The notes under the pieces were generated by a model that saw only the letters and a program-made list of their open reading frames with translations, was not told the origin of the DNA and did not search any database. From positions 1 through 8,819 of the forward strand of contig SCRB01000954.1 of NCBI GenBank assembly GCA_004299545.1: DNA of 8,819 nucleotides. The letters are read 5' to 3'. A program made the position numbers and the translations under genes. Below are positions 7,121-8,819 of this stretch, in pieces (the first letter of the stretch is position 1; each line of letters begins with the position of its first letter). The stretch is from Rhizobiaceae bacterium. Its GTDB lineage: Bacteria; Pseudomonadota; Alphaproteobacteria; Rhizobiales; Rhizobiaceae.

Positions 7121-7806
7121 GATCAGTAACCTCACACGGTAAGGGAAGGCGGGACAGCGCCCTCCTCTGGCCTGCCGGACATCTCCCCCACAAGGGGGGA
7201 GATTACACCGGCCGCCTTGCAGGCGCTTATTCTCCAACGCCGGAGATTCAGGCGGGCATTGATGACAGCATGATCTCCCCCCTTGAGGGGGAGATGGCCG
7301 GCAGGCCAGAGGGGGGTGAGAAGGATGCCGCCCCCGAAGAAAGAGCATGGCAAGCCGCCGCGTCGGTGGTCGATCCTGAAATCCCATGCGTCACAATTGC
7401 CGACCTCGGTATTCTCCGCTCCGTCATCGTCAATGGCGGTGTCGCTACCGCCGAAGTGACGCCGACCTATTCCGGCTGTCCCGCCGTGCTGGCGATCGAG
7501 CTTTCGGTGGCGGCGGCGCTCAGCGGTGCCGGCTTCGAGCCGGCGGTGAAGCGTGTCATGTCACCTCCATGGACAACCGACTGGATCACGGCGGAGGGCC
7601 GCACAAAGCTCCGCGCCTTCGGCATTGCGCCGCCCGAGAAGGCAGAGAACTCGATTCGAGCGCTTTTCGGCGAAACCACCGTCACCTGCCCGCATTGTGG
7701 TTCGGGCGCGACGGAGCGCATCTCCGGGTTCGGCTCGACCGCCTGCAAGGCGCTTTATCGCTGTGGCGCCTGCCGCGAGCCGTTCGATTATTTCAAGTGC
7801 ATTTGA
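7114..7806 (+). CDS. paaD: PaaD, epoxidase Fe-S/maturation factor, with N-terminal extension encoded by a palindromic element
   Basis: From ATG 7114 the protein has 230 residues, against about 165 for E. coli PaaD. The conserved part begins near residue 76: a MIP18/DUF59 domain with DPEIP (88-92), TIADLGILR, TPTYSGCPA (116-124) and PPWTTDWIT, then a zinc-ribbon-like C-terminus with Cys192/Cys195 (CPHC), FGSTACKALYRC (Cys211, Cys217), Cys220 and the terminal DYFKCI (Cys229). PaaD is needed for active epoxidase, probably in metal-centre assembly. Residues about 17-67 are translated from the 149-bp inverted-repeat element at 7164-7312 and include SPLEGEMAGRPEGG, a peptide typical of such rhizobial repeats. 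ATG 7114 has GGGAG 4 nt upstream and overlaps the paaC stop, so it is preferred. In-frame ATG 7270 and 7294 inside the element are alternatives; 7294 has GAGGGGG 2 nt upstream. The function is sure, the start is not. Confidence 0.88.
   Translation: MVRSVTSHGKGRRDSALLWPAGHLPHKGGDYTGRLAGAYSPTPEIQAGIDDSMISPLEGEMAGRPEGGEKDAAPEERAWQAAASVVDPEIPCVTIADLGILRSVIVNGGVATAEVTPTYSGCPAVLAIELSVAAALSGAGFEPAVKRVMSPPWTTDWITAEGRTKLRAFGIAPPEKAENSIRALFGETTVTCPHCGSGATERISGFGSTACKALYRCGACREPFDYFKCI
7164..7312. repeat. RIME-like palindromic element lying inside the paaD reading frame
   Basis: Two 40-bp arms (7164-7203 and 7273-7312) are inverted copies with 38 of 40 positions paired; the outermost 15 bp (CCTCTGGCCTGCCGG and its complement) match perfectly. 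Each arm contains its own smaller palindrome of the form ATCTCCCCC...GGGGGGAGAT. The 69-bp centre (7204-7272) has no further strong repeat. The sequence type is familiar as a dispersed intergenic element in rhizobial genomes. It differs in sequence from the element at 5877-6021. It is open in the paaD frame and also in a minus-strand frame. It encodes no transposase and would have to be moved in trans, if it is mobile at all. Confidence 0.88.
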
Positions 7807-7807
7807 G

Positions 7808-8819
7808 ATGGACACGCCATCCCGCTTCCGCACCCTGATCGTCGCCGAAATCGTCCGCGAGACGCCCGAATCCGTCTCGATCGGTTTCGACGTTCCGGAT
7901 GAACTGGCCGAAACCTTTGCCTTCACGCCCGGTCAGTACCTGACGCTCGCCGCCGAGATCGACGGGGATGAGGCGCGGCGCTCCTATTCGATCTGCTCCA
8001 TGCCGGGCGAATCCAGGCTCCGTGTCGGCGTCAAGCGTGTCGCCGACGGCCGCTTCTCGCGCTTCGTCAATGAGCATCTCGCCGTCGGCGACATGATCCG
8101 CGTCATGCCGCCGGAAGGCCGGTTCACAGCGCTCATCGGCGGCCGGCACGATTATCTCCTGATCGCCGCCGGCTCCGGCATCACGCCAATGCTGTCGATC
8201 GCGCGAACCGTGCTCGGCCATGAGCCGGACAGCACGATTACGCTGGTCTACGGCAACCGCTCGACCGACGCGATCATGTTCCTCGAGGAACTGGGGGATT
8301 TGAAGGACCGCTATCTCGGCCGCTTTACGCTTGTCCATCTCCTGTCGCGCGAGGCGCAGGATGTCGATATCCTCAATGGCCGGATCGACGCGGAGCGGAT
8401 CCGCCTGCTGGCCAGTCGCAGCCTGATCGACCCGGCCGGCGCCGATGGCGTCTTTGTCTGCGGGCCAGGCGCGATGATCGAGGACGTGTCGGCGGCGCTC
8501 CAGAGCCTCGGTGTCGCGGATGACCGCATCCGCTTCGAGCGCTTCACGCCGGCCGGCGATGCGCCGGCGCCGCGCAAACCGTCCGAGGCTGTCGAAAAAG
8601 CGGTGGCGAAAGGCGTGCCGGTCGAGGTGATGCTGGACGGGGTGCGGCGCTCCTTTGCCGTCTCCGATCCCGCCCAGACCGTGCTCGACGCGGCGCATCG
8701 GGCCGGTATCGAGCTTCCCTATTCCTGCGCTGGCGGCATGTGCTGCACCTGCCGTTGCCGCGTGGTGGAGGGCAAGACGGAAATGGCAGTCAATTTCTCG
8801 CTCCAGCCTTGGGAAATCG
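7808..8819 (+). CDS. paaE: PaaE, phenylacetyl-CoA epoxidase reductase (3' end beyond window)
   Basis: The frame is open from ATG 7808, one base after the paaD stop, to the window edge, giving 337 codons of a protein of about 356. PaaE passes electrons from NADPH through FAD and a [2Fe-2S] cluster to the PaaA di-iron site. The FAD-binding motif RSYSIC (58-63), the nucleotide-binding GSGITP (122-127), VCGP (217-220) and FERF (243-246) mark the ferredoxin-reductase module. The C-terminal plant-type ferredoxin module shows YSCAGGMCCTCRCRV (305-319) with cluster ligands Cys307, Cys312 and Cys315; the fourth cysteine is expected beyond base 8819. Cys313 and Cys317 are additional, non-ligand cysteines within this loop. 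The tight spacing shows translation coupled to paaD. Confidence 0.96.
   Translation, partial: MDTPSRFRTLIVAEIVRETPESVSIGFDVPDELAETFAFTPGQYLTLAAEIDGDEARRSYSICSMPGESRLRVGVKRVADGRFSRFVNEHLAVGDMIRVMPPEGRFTALIGGRHDYLLIAAGSGITPMLSIARTVLGHEPDSTITLVYGNRSTDAIMFLEELGDLKDRYLGRFTLVHLLSREAQDVDILNGRIDAERIRLLASRSLIDPAGADGVFVCGPGAMIEDVSAALQSLGVADDRIRFERFTPAGDAPAPRKPSEAVEKAVAKGVPVEVMLDGVRRSFAVSDPAQTVLDAAHRAGIELPYSCAGGMCCTCRCRVVEGKTEMAVNFSLQPWEI

Noticed and set aside
7116..7321. 7-bp direct repeat GGTGAGA (7116-7122 and 7315-7321) around the paaD element, considered as a target-site duplication
   Set aside because: The left copy is 41 bp from the inverted-repeat end, and collapsing the repeat removes 199 bp, which is not a multiple of three and leaves paaD without an ATG in frame. 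Probably coincidence.
7132..7353. Minus-strand 73-codon open frame across the paaD element
   Set aside because: It arises because the inverted repeat reads open on both strands (SPLVGEMSGRPEEG on this strand). It has no family or ribosome binding site and is antisense to paaD.

Overview
The window carries most of an aerobic phenylacetate (phenylacetyl-CoA) catabolic cluster. The high G+C content, the gene order and two short palindromic intergenic elements of the rhizobial RIME style suggest an alphaproteobacterium of the order Hyphomicrobiales, probably a Rhizobiaceae relative. The genus cannot be fixed from this sequence alone.

Layout: the 5' part of paaZ (ring opening and aldehyde oxidation) lies on the minus strand and runs off the left edge. 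A 137-bp divergent control region (1299-1435) follows, with a perfect 14-bp palindrome placed in the spacer of a good paaZ promoter. On the plus strand are paaI (thioesterase), paaK (phenylacetate-CoA ligase), a TetR-family regulator (probably PaaR), paaX (a second regulator), then paaA, paaB, paaC, paaD and paaE (the ring 1,2-epoxidase complex with its maturation factor and reductase). paaE runs off the right edge about 20 codons before its expected end. All ten genes read in a coherent operon-like arrangement. Only the 82-bp AT-rich gap before paaA looks like a second promoter.

How it works: PaaK makes phenylacetyl-CoA. PaaABC, with electrons from PaaE and a maturation role for PaaD, epoxidises the ring. 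PaaZ opens the oxepin-CoA ring and oxidises the aldehyde. PaaI removes CoA from stalled intermediates. The beta-oxidation-like genes paaF, paaG, paaH and paaJ are not in this window. PaaR and PaaX are both expected to sense phenylacetyl-CoA, so two regulators of different families are encoded side by side.

The most unusual feature is at paaC/paaD. A 149-bp element with 40-bp terminal inverted repeats (38 of 40 positions paired) lies inside the open paaD reading frame. No in-frame start codon exists between the element and the conserved PaaD domain except a GTG 9 bases before DPEIP. PaaD must therefore carry some residues encoded by the mobile palindrome, up to about 51 of them. A second, different palindromic element sits between paaA and paaB. 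I saw no RNA genes, insertion-sequence transposase or CRISPR array, and no gene-free stretch over 300 bp.
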